Source of the DNA: Nocardia sp. alder85J
GTDB lineage: Bacteria > Actinomycetota > Actinomycetes > Mycobacteriales > Mycobacteriaceae
Assembly: GCF_020176955.2 (NCBI RefSeq)
Contig: NZ_JAIUCZ020000013.1
Span: 62,001 to 126,000 of the forward strand
Reading direction: 5' to 3'
Length of the DNA: 64,000 nt
In this document: one piece after another, positions 15,508 to 22,727 of the stretch
Position numbering within the stretch: the first letter of the stretch is position 1
Layout: the number at the start of each line of letters is the position of its first letter
Translations under genes and position numbers: made by a program
Notes under the pieces: generated by a model
Told to the model about the DNA's origin: nothing
What the model saw: the letters and a program-made list of their open reading frames with translations, nothing else
Database searches by the model: none

Positions 15508-16584
15508 ATGCGAGAATTGGCCGCCGAACTGTCGGCGTGGCATGCCGCGGGGCGAAGCTTCGCGGTGGCCACGATCGTGGACGTCACCGGCAGCGCACCC
15601 CGGCCCGTCGGCGCCACCATGGCCGTCGACACCGACGGCCGGGTGCTGGGCAGCCTCTCCGGCGGCTGCGTCGAGGGCGCGGTGTACGAATTGTGCCGGG
15701 AGGTCCTCGAATCCGGTCAGCCCGTGCGGGAGACCTTCGGCTACAGCGAATCCGACCCGTTCGCGGCCGGATTGACCTGCGGCGGTGCGCTGGACGTGTT
15801 CGTGCACCGGGTCACCACGGCCGATCGGGCCGTTCTCGACGCGGTCCTGCACGGCCCGGAACCGGTTGCGCTGGTACGTGATCTGAGCACCGGGCGATTG
15901 CTGGCGCTGGCCGGCGACGAGACGATCGGCGACCCGTTCCCTGCCGAGGTGATCGCCGCGGCGGCCGCGATGCTCGACACCGGCGCCACCGGATTGCGCA
16001 CGGTCGGTTGCGAACCGGAGGAGATCACCGTCTTCGTCGAGTCCTTCACCCCGCCGCCGCGGATGATCGTGGTGGGCGCGATCGACTTCGCCGCCGCGGT
16101 GGCCGGGATCGGCCGCTTCCTCGGCTACCACGTGACGGTGTGCGACGCTCGCCCGGTCTTCGCGACCCCGGCCCGGTTCCCGGACGCCGACGAGGTGGTG
16201 GTCGACTGGCCGCACCGCTATCTGGCGAGTACCCGGATGGACTCGCGCACCGTCGTCTGCGTGCTCACCCACGACCCGAAGTTCGACATCCCGGTGCTGG
16301 AACTGGCCCTGCGGCTGCCGATCGCCTACGTCGGCGCCCTCGGCTCCCGCCGCGCCGACCGCGACCGCCGCGCGCACCTGCGCGCGGCGGGTCTCACCGA
16401 TGCCGAACTGGCCCGGCTGCATTCACCGATCGGCCTGAACCTCGGCGGCCACACGCCCGCGGAGACCGCGGTCGCCATCGCCGCCGAGATCGTCGCCCAC
16501 CGCCGTGGCGGCACCACCCGCCCGCTGTCGGCGACCGACGATCCCATCCACGCACCACGACCGGTTCCGGTGCCGCCCGGGTAG
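15508..16584 (+). CDS. XdhC/CoxI family protein (molybdoenzyme maturation factor-like)
   Basis: This 358-residue protein starts at ATG 15508 with GAGAGG nine bases upstream. The N-terminal XdhC/CoxI domain has the conserved block ATIVDVTGSAPRPVGATM and GSLSGGCVEGAVYE. The C-terminal Rossmann domain (MIVVGAIDFAAAVAGIGRFLGYHVTVCDAR) has the family's IAYVGALGSRR and PIGLNLGGHTPAETAVAIAAEI signatures. Such proteins bind molybdenum cofactor and help its sulfuration and insertion into xanthine dehydrogenase-type enzymes. No molybdoenzyme gene is in the window, so its client is elsewhere. Confidence 0.92.
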   Translation: MRELAAELSAWHAAGRSFAVATIVDVTGSAPRPVGATMAVDTDGRVLGSLSGGCVEGAVYELCREVLESGQPVRETFGYSESDPFAAGLTCGGALDVFVHRVTTADRAVLDAVLHGPEPVALVRDLSTGRLLALAGDETIGDPFPAEVIAAAAAMLDTGATGLRTVGCEPEEITVFVESFTPPPRMIVVGAIDFAAAVAGIGRFLGYHVTVCDARPVFATPARFPDADEVVVDWPHRYLASTRMDSRTVVCVLTHDPKFDIPVLELALRLPIAYVGALGSRRADRDRRAHLRAAGLTDAELARLHSPIGLNLGGHTPAETAVAIAAEIVAHRRGGTTRPLSATDDPIHAPRPVPVPPG

Positions 16585-16636
16585 GCGGCGGCCCTCTGGC
16601 ACCGGAAATCACTGTGGGACAGCGTTTCCGGGCCGC

Positions 16637-17494
16637 TCAGGTCCGGGCGACGAGCAGGTCCTCTCCGCTGGAGGGGTACAGACCGTCGCTGCGGCCGGTG
16701 AAATAGCGGTCGCCCAGCGCCTTTCCGGAGACGTGCGCGACCTCGGCGAAACCGCACGCGCGGGCCAGATCCAGCATGTCCTCGGGGGCGTAGAAACTGA
16801 GGAAAGGGGTTCCGGCGGCCGCGGCGCCGCGTTGCGACATCTCCAGGCCCGCGCGATCGGGCTCGTCGACGAGCTCGGCGGGCAGCAGGAAGGTCATCAC
16901 CACCGTGGAACCCGGTGCGAGACCGGCGAGTTGGCGCAGGGTGGCGGCGGTGGTCTCCCTGGTGAGGTACATCGAGACGCCGGCCGAGGCCGCGACGGCC
17001 GGGCGGGTGGTGTCGAAACCGTTGGCGGACAGCTTGTCCCACCAGCTCTCCCCGGCCTCGAAGTCGACCGGGACCAGCCGCAGCCGCTCGGCCACCCCGT
17101 AGCCGAGTTCGATCAGCCGGTGCCGCTTCCACGCCTGGGTGCCCGGCCGCTCGACCTCGAAAACCGTTACCCGGGAACCGATATCGGTGCGGCGCTCGGC
17201 GAAGGTGTCCAGCCCGGCGCCGAGCAGCAGGTACTGGTCGACGCCCAGCTCCGCCTGCTCGGTCACCAGATCCTCGATGAACCGGGCGCGGGCCACGATC
17301 GACGCTCGGAAGCCGGCGGTGCCCTGCGGGTGCATATCGCCGCGGTCGCGCCACCCCGGCTCCGGATCGACCAGTTTCAGGCCGACCTCGTCCACCAGCA
17401 CCGGCGGCGCGGCGTCGACCTCGGCGTGCAGCGCTCGCCACAGCGCGACCCGCACCGCGGTGTTGTCCGGCGGGTCGAGACGTTCGGTGGCCAT
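16637..17494 (-). CDS. Class I SAM-dependent methyltransferase (TIGR00027 type)
   Basis: This 285-residue protein belongs to the actinobacterial TIGR00027 / Leu carboxymethyltransferase-like family abundant in Mycobacterium and Nocardia. Motifs seen are FIEDLVTEQAELGVDQYLLLGAGLDTFAER (SAM binding) and VFEVERPGTQAWKR. It begins one base after the VOC gene stops and is the last gene of a three-gene operon led by a ribbon-helix-helix regulator. The substrate is unknown. Confidence 0.9.
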   Translation of the reverse strand: MATERLDPPDNTAVRVALWRALHAEVDAAPPVLVDEVGLKLVDPEPGWRDRGDMHPQGTAGFRASIVARARFIEDLVTEQAELGVDQYLLLGAGLDTFAERRTDIGSRVTVFEVERPGTQAWKRHRLIELGYGVAERLRLVPVDFEAGESWWDKLSANGFDTTRPAVAASAGVSMYLTRETTAATLRQLAGLAPGSTVVMTFLLPAELVDEPDRAGLEMSQRGAAAAGTPFLSFYAPEDMLDLARACGFAEVAHVSGKALGDRYFTGRSDGLYPSSGEDLLVART

Positions 17495-17495
17495 C

Positions 17496-17840
17496 TCAGT
17501 TCCGCCCCGGCGCCTGGATGCTCCACAGCCGCCCGTCGGGATCGCGGACGGTCATCTCCCGGGTGCCGAAGTGGGTGTCCTCGAATTCGGTGACCACCTC
17601 GACCGCCGGATCGGGCCGGAAGGCGTCGGCGTCGGCGACCTTCAGCACCAGTTGCGCCTGCGGCGGCTGATCCTCGGGCACCTCGGCGACGAATATGTAC
17701 GGCCCCTCGGCGGCGCGCAGCTGCCCGGAATTGTGGCCGGTCTCGAAATCGAGCGTGAAACCCAGGGCCTGGAAGAACTTCGCGGCTCGTCCCCAATTGT
17801 GCGTGGTGAGGAACACCGCCTCGATCCCGTCGGTGGTCAT
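17496..17840 (-). CDS. VOC (glyoxalase/bleomycin resistance) family protein
   Basis: This is a 114-residue single VOC module pair (AVFLTTHNWGRAAKFFQALGF at the N-terminus, MTVRDPDGRLWSIQAPG at the C-terminus). Members are metalloenzymes or small-molecule binders. It lies four bases downstream of the RHH gene and one base upstream of the methyltransferase, so the three are co-transcribed. Confidence 0.9.
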   Translation of the reverse strand: MTTDGIEAVFLTTHNWGRAAKFFQALGFTLDFETGHNSGQLRAAEGPYIFVAEVPEDQPPQAQLVLKVADADAFRPDPAVEVVTEFEDTHFGTREMTVRDPDGRLWSIQAPGRN

Positions 17841-17844
17841 CGGA

Positions 17845-18009
17845 TCACTCCTTGTGCGTCGATTGCTGTGCGTGTGCCTCGAGGTAGGCCCGTAGCGCTG
17901 TGGCGACCAGGGCCGACAACGACGAGCCCGACTCGATGGCGTGGAGCTTGACCTGCTTGATCAGTTCGACCGGCAGGTACACGTTGAACTGTTTGACGTC
18001 CTCGCCCAC
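17845..18009 (-). CDS. Small CopG/ribbon-helix-helix regulator
   Basis: This 54-residue gene starts at GTG 18009. The sequence begins VGEDVKQFNVYLPVELIKQV and is followed by a helix with SGSSLSALVATALRAYLEAH, a typical RHH fold: one beta strand (QFNVYLP) then two helices. Three direct 8-bp repeats lie immediately upstream, which is how RHH proteins bind DNA, so it very probably autoregulates the RHH-VOC-methyltransferase operon. No toxin partner is visible. A TAG-type -10 six bases before GTG suggests a leaderless mRNA. Confidence 0.85.
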   Translation of the reverse strand: MGEDVKQFNVYLPVELIKQVKLHAIESGSSLSALVATALRAYLEAHAQQSTHKE

Positions 18010-18017
18010 GCGCCGAC

Positions 18018-18041
18018 ACTAGCATGCTAGCAATCTAGCAA
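18018..18041 (-). promoter_or_regulatory. Three tandem 8-bp repeats, RHH operator
   Basis: On the + strand the units read ACTAGCAT, GCTAGCAA and TCTAGCAA without gaps. On the coding strand this is TTGCTAG repeated every 8 bp just upstream of the RHH start. The array overlaps the likely -10 region. Confidence 0.7.
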
Positions 18042-18048
18042 CAAGAGG

Positions 18049-18936
18049 TCAGTGCTCGGGACGGCGCGCGACGTGCACGGTCTTGGCGGTGAGCAGGAAG
18101 ACATCGGGTCGCCGATCGATGCCGGCCGGGTCGGCGGGGTCCAGCAGCCGGTCCAGGGTGGCGAGATCGTCGGCGTCGAGCAGGTCGGCCAGCGAGTCCC
18201 GGGAGCGTTGCAGATCCTGGCGCACCCAGTGCCGCGGCCCGCCGGTCAGCGGGGCCGGGCGGTCCACCAGATAGCTGCGGCTGCGGGCGTCGATCAGACC
18301 CGCCGCGCGCAGCATCTCCGGCCAATCCTCCACCACCGCAACCGATCCCGGCAGCTCCTCGCGCATCACGTCGAAGCGCGCGCTGACCAGCGCGTCCAGC
18401 CGGACCTGCAAGCCGGGCCGGCCGAAGCCGATATCGCGCGGCAGCATGCGCCGCGGCAGGCCGCCCTCGGCCACGGCCAGCACACCGCCGGGCCGCAGCC
18501 GCCCGGCCAGCGCGGTGAGCGCCCCCACCTGATCGCCGACGTGGTGCATCACGTGCGAGGTCCAGATCAGGTCGGCCTCGGGCAGGGCGGCCAGGTCGTC
18601 GGGGAACTGCGCGTGCACGGTGGTCAGCCGCACCCCGAGCCGGTCCGCGCGCCGCGCGGCGTGCTCCAGCAGTTCGGCCGTGCCGTCCACGGCGACGACC
18701 TCCGCCTGCGGGAACCGCTGGGCCAGCAGGCACGCCGCCACGCCGGGCCCGCTACCGATGTCGAGCACCCGCTCCGGCTTCAGCTCGGCGAGGTCGGCGA
18801 AGGCGCCGTCCAGCACGGGCTGGAACGCCTCCGCCTCGCCGACCAGTACTTCGGCCATCCCGGCCCAGTCGAAGTCGACGGTGGGCGCGTGGTGATGATG
18901 GTGGTGGTGAGGGGTGGAGTCATGGCTGTGCGTCAT
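18049..18936 (-). CDS. Class I SAM-dependent methyltransferase with N-terminal polyhistidine run
   Basis: From ATG 18936 the protein has 295 residues. A His-rich leader (MTHSHDSTPHHHHHHHAPT) precedes a methyltransferase core with the SAM motif VLDIGSGPGVAACLLA and VVAVDGTAELLEHA. A downstream TSHVMHHVGDQ is also His-rich. Seven consecutive histidines in a natural protein suggest metal binding or sensing. An inverted repeat lies 29 bases upstream. It is unrelated in sequence to the TIGR00027 enzyme downstream. Confidence 0.87.
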   Translation of the reverse strand: MTHSHDSTPHHHHHHHAPTVDFDWAGMAEVLVGEAEAFQPVLDGAFADLAELKPERVLDIGSGPGVAACLLAQRFPQAEVVAVDGTAELLEHAARRADRLGVRLTTVHAQFPDDLAALPEADLIWTSHVMHHVGDQVGALTALAGRLRPGGVLAVAEGGLPRRMLPRDIGFGRPGLQVRLDALVSARFDVMREELPGSVAVVEDWPEMLRAAGLIDARSRSYLVDRPAPLTGGPRHWVRQDLQRSRDSLADLLDADDLATLDRLLDPADPAGIDRRPDVFLLTAKTVHVARRPEH

Positions 18937-18964
18937 GCCACGACTGTGCGTGACAGCGTGGCGG

Positions 18965-18986
18965 TTCGGCAAATTTCGTTGCCGAA
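18965..18986. promoter_or_regulatory. Inverted repeat upstream of polyhistidine methyltransferase
   Basis: TTCGGCAA-N6-TTGCCGAA is a perfect 22-bp dyad, and a third half-site, TCGGCAAA, follows directly at 18987. It is an operator candidate; no adjacent regulator is obvious. Confidence 0.55.
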
Positions 18987-19008
18987 TCGGCAAAAACTAC
19001 CGGATCGA

Positions 19009-19884
19009 TCAGGACCGCAGCAACGGAATCAGCGGGGCGAACTTCTCCATGTTCGGCTCCAGCACCGTCAGGTAACCGATGCCGAACCGCTCCCGCCGGG
19101 CCCGCACGGTCTCGGCCATCTCCGCATGGTCACCCACCAGCAGCATGGGCACCTCCTCGAGCCGGTCGGCGAGTTCCGGCGGCAGATGATCGGACATCCG
19201 CTCCCGCAGTATCGGCCGCTCCTGCGGCGCGGCCAGCGCCTGGATCAACAGGTTGAACTCGACCCGGTCCCGGCGCGGGCCGAGCAACTCCCGCACGTAC
19301 TGGACCTTCTGCGCCAGCTCCTGCGGACCGGCCCCGGTGAGATGCCCGCTGTCGTCGGTCCCGCCGCCGGTGAAGGCGATCACGTCCGCATGCTCGGCGG
19401 CCACCCGCAGCAGCCGCTGCCCCCAGCCGGCGATCAGCAGCGGCGGCCCGCCGGGCTGCACCGGCTGCGGCTCGTACTCGCTGTCGCCGAACAACTTCCG
19501 GAAGGTGAGCGCCGTCTCCGCGACCGCTTCGACGCGCTGCCGCGCGGTCGGGAACGCGATCCCCGCCGCCTCGAACTCGGCCTTCACATAGCCCGCGCCG
19601 AGCCCGATCTCGGCCCGCCCGTCGGTGAGCCGATCGACGGTGGCCACCTCGCGCGCCAGCAGCACCGGATTGTAGAAGGGCACATTGAGCACGAAGCTGT
19701 TCACCCGGACACGTTCGGTGACCGCGGCCGCCAGCACCATCGCCGGCAACGGCGAGGGCAGGCCGAGATGATCCGGCACCCCGATCACATCGAACCCGAG
19801 TTCCTCGGCGCGGCGGCACTTTTCGATCCATTCCGCCCGCGAGCCGAGGGAGAGCATGTTGACGCCGAACCTGAAGTCGCCCAT
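19009..19884 (-). CDS. LLM-class F420-dependent oxidoreductase
   Basis: This is a 291-residue luciferase-like TIM barrel. The N-terminus FRFGVNMLSLGSRAEWIEKC, the segment FDVIGVPDHLGLPSP and the motif TDGRAEIGLGAGYVKAEFEA are diagnostic of the F420-using TIGR03621-like group. Hydride transfer uses reduced F420 on an unknown substrate. A PPOX-type F420 protein lies next upstream on the same strand, suggesting shared chemistry. Confidence 0.9.
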   Translation of the reverse strand: MGDFRFGVNMLSLGSRAEWIEKCRRAEELGFDVIGVPDHLGLPSPLPAMVLAAAVTERVRVNSFVLNVPFYNPVLLAREVATVDRLTDGRAEIGLGAGYVKAEFEAAGIAFPTARQRVEAVAETALTFRKLFGDSEYEPQPVQPGGPPLLIAGWGQRLLRVAAEHADVIAFTGGGTDDSGHLTGAGPQELAQKVQYVRELLGPRRDRVEFNLLIQALAAPQERPILRERMSDHLPPELADRLEEVPMLLVGDHAEMAETVRARRERFGIGYLTVLEPNMEKFAPLIPLLRS

Positions 19885-19972
19885 GGCTCCTGCCTACCAC
19901 GTCCCGCGCGGCGGCGCCCGTGACGGGCGTCAGCGGGCCGCCGCGCGCGAGCGCCGCGGTGGATCGGGCCGA

Positions 19973-20425
19973 TCAGGCGGCCCCGTCCAGCTCCACCCGC
20001 ACGATCGCGCTGTCCGCCCACAGGCTGGTCGTCCGGATCCGCCGCAGCTTCTCGATCGGGCTCAGGTCGCGGTGGACGGCCACCACGCCGGGTATGCGGA
20101 GCATCGGAACCACATTCCATTGCCAGCCGTACCGCTGGTGCAGGGCTCGGTTCCCGGCCTCCGCGTCGGGTCCGGTGAGGATCGTGGCCTGTCCGGTCAC
20201 CGCCACCGGGTCGCCGGTGACCCGGCCGCGATAGTCGCACGGCCGCAACTCGACTCGCGGGGATGCGGCCAGGCGGCGGGTCTTCGGGCCGATCTTGGTG
20301 CGGAACAGGACGGTGCTGCCGTCGATCCGGAACCAGATCGGAGTGTCGACGGCGGTGCCGTCCCGCCGGAAGCTGCGCAGCAGGGCGTATCGGGTGCGGG
20401 TCAGATCGGCAGGGGGGTTCGGCAT
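19973..20425 (-). CDS. PPOX-class F420-dependent oxidoreductase (Rv2061c-like)
   Basis: This 150-residue split-barrel protein of the pyridoxine-5'-phosphate oxidase fold contains RDGTAVDTPIWFRIDGSTVLFRT and KTRRLAASPRVELRPCDYRG, motifs of actinobacterial F420-binding FDOR-B enzymes. ATG 20425 lies about eight bases after a -10 element, so the mRNA is probably leaderless. The promoter carries a MerR-type dyad in a 19-bp spacer, so it is the likely target of the divergent MerR regulator. Confidence 0.9.
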   Translation of the reverse strand: MPNPPADLTRTRYALLRSFRRDGTAVDTPIWFRIDGSTVLFRTKIGPKTRRLAASPRVELRPCDYRGRVTGDPVAVTGQATILTGPDAEAGNRALHQRYGWQWNVVPMLRIPGVVAVHRDLSPIEKLRRIRTTSLWADSAIVRVELDGAA

Positions 20426-20432
20426 ACCGACT

Positions 20433-20463
20433 ATTCGACTACTTCGAGCCGACTGGAAGTCAA
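20433..20463 (-). promoter_or_regulatory. MerR-type promoter with 19-bp spacer and internal dyad
   Basis: On the minus strand TTGACT (-35) and TCGAAT (-10) are 19 bp apart. A 20-bp dyad, ACTTC...GAAGT (16 of 20 positions symmetric, at 20441-20460), lies between them. Over-long spacers twisted by a MerR-family protein are the hallmark of this class. Confidence 0.75.
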
Positions 20464-20490
20464 CCCCCGGCGCGCATCATGATCGATGTC

Positions 20491-20910
20491 ATGTCGGCAC
20501 AGCTGTCCATCGGTGAGATCGCCCGCCGCTCCGGTGTCGCGGCCACGACCCTGCGGTACTACGAGGATCGCGGGTTGTTGCGCGCACCGGAGCGGGTCGG
20601 CGGCCGTCGGTGCTACGACGAATCGGTGCTGATCCGGCTGCGGGCCATCGAGATCTGCAAGGCCTCGGGATTCAGTCTGGACGAGATCACGGTGCTGCTC
20701 GACGACGAGGCTCCCGGTCGTCCCGCGAGCCGCGCGCTGGGGGTGGCCAAACTGGCCGACATCGACGCCCGGATGGCCGTGCTGGCCGAGGCGCGTTCCA
20801 TCATCGAAACGGGCCTGCGCTGTACCTGCCCCTCGCTCGAGGCCTGTACCTGCGGTGTCTACCCGCCGGTGGGAACCCGAACCGTCCGTTTGCCCGGTCC
20901 GGTTGGTTAG
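20491..20910 (+). CDS. MerR-family regulator with C-terminal cysteine cluster
   Basis: This 139-residue protein starts at ATG 20491 (or 20479). The winged-helix domain is LSIGEIARRSGVAATTLRYYEDRGLLRAP, followed by a dimerisation helix. Its C-terminus has five cysteines in GLRCTCPSLEACTCGVY. SoxR carries CxxCxCxxxxxC, so this spacing differs from SoxR, and zinc or another soft metal is as likely as an Fe-S cluster. It is divergent from the PPOX/F420 gene, whose promoter has classic MerR geometry. Confidence 0.9.
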   Translation: MSAQLSIGEIARRSGVAATTLRYYEDRGLLRAPERVGGRRCYDESVLIRLRAIEICKASGFSLDEITVLLDDEAPGRPASRALGVAKLADIDARMAVLAEARSIIETGLRCTCPSLEACTCGVYPPVGTRTVRLPGPVG

Positions 20911-21045
20911 GCTCCGATACGCTTGGTACCGGAACGACTCCCGCTTGCGCACCGGTGCGATGTCGTTGGGGGTCCGCCCGGGTGGGTTATGGCTGGATCG
21001 GGTAGTACGGCGACGAGAGTCGTTACGCGGGAAGGACATCGACTG

Positions 21046-21483
21046 ATGACGGTGCGTCGGATGGCAGCGGGGGTTGCGGCGGCGGCGGGAATCGCCGCGG
21101 CGGTGTGCGGTACGGAACCGGCGCAGGCCGATCCGTTGCCGCAGTTGCCGCCGTTCGGTACGACCTTGTTCACCTTCGGTGACGCGAATTTCTGTGCGGG
21201 AGCGATCAATATCGCGATGGAGGCCGCCCCGCGCGCCCCCGGTCACGTGCTCGCGCACGTGACACCGGCGGGTTACTTCCACGGCCCCTGCGGAAATCAC
21301 GTGTCGATCGGCTGGCTCGGTTCCCAGGGCCTGCGCTCGGCGGACGTCTATGTGCGCGCCGACGCGAAGCCCGGCCAGACCGTCACCACGGACCTGTGGG
21401 TGGGCATGGGCATCGCCAAGATCATGGCCGCCAGCTGGCCGATGCAGGGCAACTTCACGGAGTGGTACCTGTACGTGCCGTAG
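21046..21483 (+). CDS. Secreted protein of unknown function
   Basis: This 145-residue exported protein starts at ATG 21046 with GGAAGGA upstream. The signal peptide core is MAAGVAAAAGIAAAVCG, with cleavage near PAQA-DP. The mature part has two cysteines (ANFCAGAINI, FHGPCGNHV) that may form one disulfide, and ends EWYLYVP. Small exported proteins of this type are common in Nocardia; no catalytic motif is seen. Its 3' end overlaps the convergent monooxygenase gene by 29 bases. Confidence 0.8.
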   Translation: MTVRRMAAGVAAAAGIAAAVCGTEPAQADPLPQLPPFGTTLFTFGDANFCAGAINIAMEAAPRAPGHVLAHVTPAGYFHGPCGNHVSIGWLGSQGLRSADVYVRADAKPGQTVTTDLWVGMGIAKIMAASWPMQGNFTEWYLYVP

Positions 21484-22657
21484 CCAGCGGTGCGGTGTCG
21501 CGGGGAGCCATGATGCGCTCCATCCCGGCCAGCGATTCCAGCACCGGCAGCCGGGTGACGATGTTGCGCAGTGTGATACCGAGCCGTGTCCGCGGCATCA
21601 GCAGGCGCACATTCGGTCCGACCTGTTGCCTGCGGGCGACGGCCGGCCGATGCTCGCGCTCGTAGTGCGCGAAGGCCTGCCGGTGATCGCCGTCGGCGGC
21701 GGCGAGTGCGTCTGCCAGCCGGTACGCGCCGGTCAGCGCGAGTTCGGCGCCGCCGCCGGAAACCGGTGAGGCGCAATGGGCCGCGTCGCCGGTCAGCGCC
21801 ACGCGGCCGTCCGACCAGGCGGGCATGTGTACCTGGGCGAGCGCGTCGAAGTACAGATCGTCGTCGGCGAGTGCGCCTGCCAGCAGGCGGGCCACGTGCC
21901 AGGCCCGGCTGCCGCCGAACCGCGCGGTCAGCGCGCGGCGCGCGGCGTCGAGGTCGCGCGGATCGAAATCCATTCGGGGACTGCGGAATGCGAGATACGC
22001 CTTCGCCTCCGGATGGTTGCCGGAGCGGTAGACACCGGCCATCGCCCCCGGAGTGTTGTAGACGGTGATCCAGCGATCCGGTCCGAGGCCGGAATCGGCC
22101 GTGGCGAAGGCGAAATAGTGATCCAGGTGGCGCACGAACCGCTGCTCGGGGCCGAAAGCACAGCGCCGCACCGCCGAATGCAGCCCGTCGGCACCCACCA
22201 CCAGATCGAAGCGCCGCTGCCCCGCGCGGTCGAAGCCGACGGTGACCCCGTCCTCGTCCTGTGCCAACGTCCGGATCGACTCGCCGAACAGGTATTCCAC
22301 GGTGCCGCTGTTGTTCTCGTGCAGCAGCCGGACCAGGTCGCCGCGCATGATCTCGACCTCGCCGCTGCCGATCCGTTCCTGGATCCGCTGGATGTTCACC
22401 TCGGCGCGGCGGCGGCCGTCGGCGCCGACGAAACGCATGCCGAGCACATCGGTGGCGGCCGCGCGCACCCGCGGCAGCAGTCCCATGCGCTCGACCACCT
22501 CGATGGCCTGCTCCCGCACATCGACGCCCTGCCCGCCGGGCCGCGGCGCGGCGGCGCGCTCGACGATCGTGGGCCGGAAACCGTACCGCGCCAGCCAGTA
22601 TGCGAGGGTCTCGCCCGCGATGCCGGCGCCGGAGACGAGTATCCGCGGATTTCTCAT
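21455..22657 (-). CDS. FAD-dependent monooxygenase
   Basis: This 400-residue flavoprotein hydroxylase of the PHBH fold starts at ATG 22657. FAD motifs are ILVSGAGIAGETLAYWLARYG (GxGxxG), the DG-type motif DLVVGADGLHSAVR, and GRVALTGDAAHCASPVSGGGAELAL near the C-terminus. It is divergent from a TetR regulator with two operators between them, a standard arrangement for a substrate-induced oxygenase. The natural substrate, or a drug-inactivating role like TetX/Rox, cannot be read from sequence. Confidence 0.92.
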   Translation of the reverse strand: MRNPRILVSGAGIAGETLAYWLARYGFRPTIVERAAAPRPGGQGVDVREQAIEVVERMGLLPRVRAAATDVLGMRFVGADGRRRAEVNIQRIQERIGSGEVEIMRGDLVRLLHENNSGTVEYLFGESIRTLAQDEDGVTVGFDRAGQRRFDLVVGADGLHSAVRRCAFGPEQRFVRHLDHYFAFATADSGLGPDRWITVYNTPGAMAGVYRSGNHPEAKAYLAFRSPRMDFDPRDLDAARRALTARFGGSRAWHVARLLAGALADDDLYFDALAQVHMPAWSDGRVALTGDAAHCASPVSGGGAELALTGAYRLADALAAADGDHRQAFAHYEREHRPAVARRQQVGPNVRLLMPRTRLGITLRNIVTRLPVLESLAGMERIMAPRDTAPLATARTGTTP

Positions 22658-22681
22658 AATCGAGTCCTGTCTCAAAAATAT

Positions 22682-22727
22682 TGACCATCGGTCAGTCAAC
22701 TCACCCTAGGATGCTGACCCGTGGTCA
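22682..22727. promoter_or_regulatory. Two TetR operators between monooxygenase and tetR
   Basis: TGACC-N3-GGTCA occurs twice (22682-22694 and 22715-22727). Each copy is followed by GTCAA, and the centres are 33 bp apart (three helical turns). A TAGGAT -10 lies between them at 22707-22712. The second copy overlaps the possible GTG start of the TetR gene. Confidence 0.72.

Noticed and set aside
16585..16640. CCGGAAA/TTTCCGG inverted repeat as terminator between XdhC and methyltransferase genes
   Set aside because: The stem is only 7 bp with a 16-base loop, too weak to call.
17845..18009. RHH gene as antitoxin of a toxin-antitoxin pair
   Set aside because: The genes that follow are a VOC protein and a methyltransferase, neither related to known toxins, and no small toxin frame overlaps.
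20491..20910. SoxR identity for the MerR-family regulator
   Set aside because: The cysteine spacing (CTCPSLEACTC) does not match the SoxR CxxCxC-x5-C cluster, so only MerR family is claimed.
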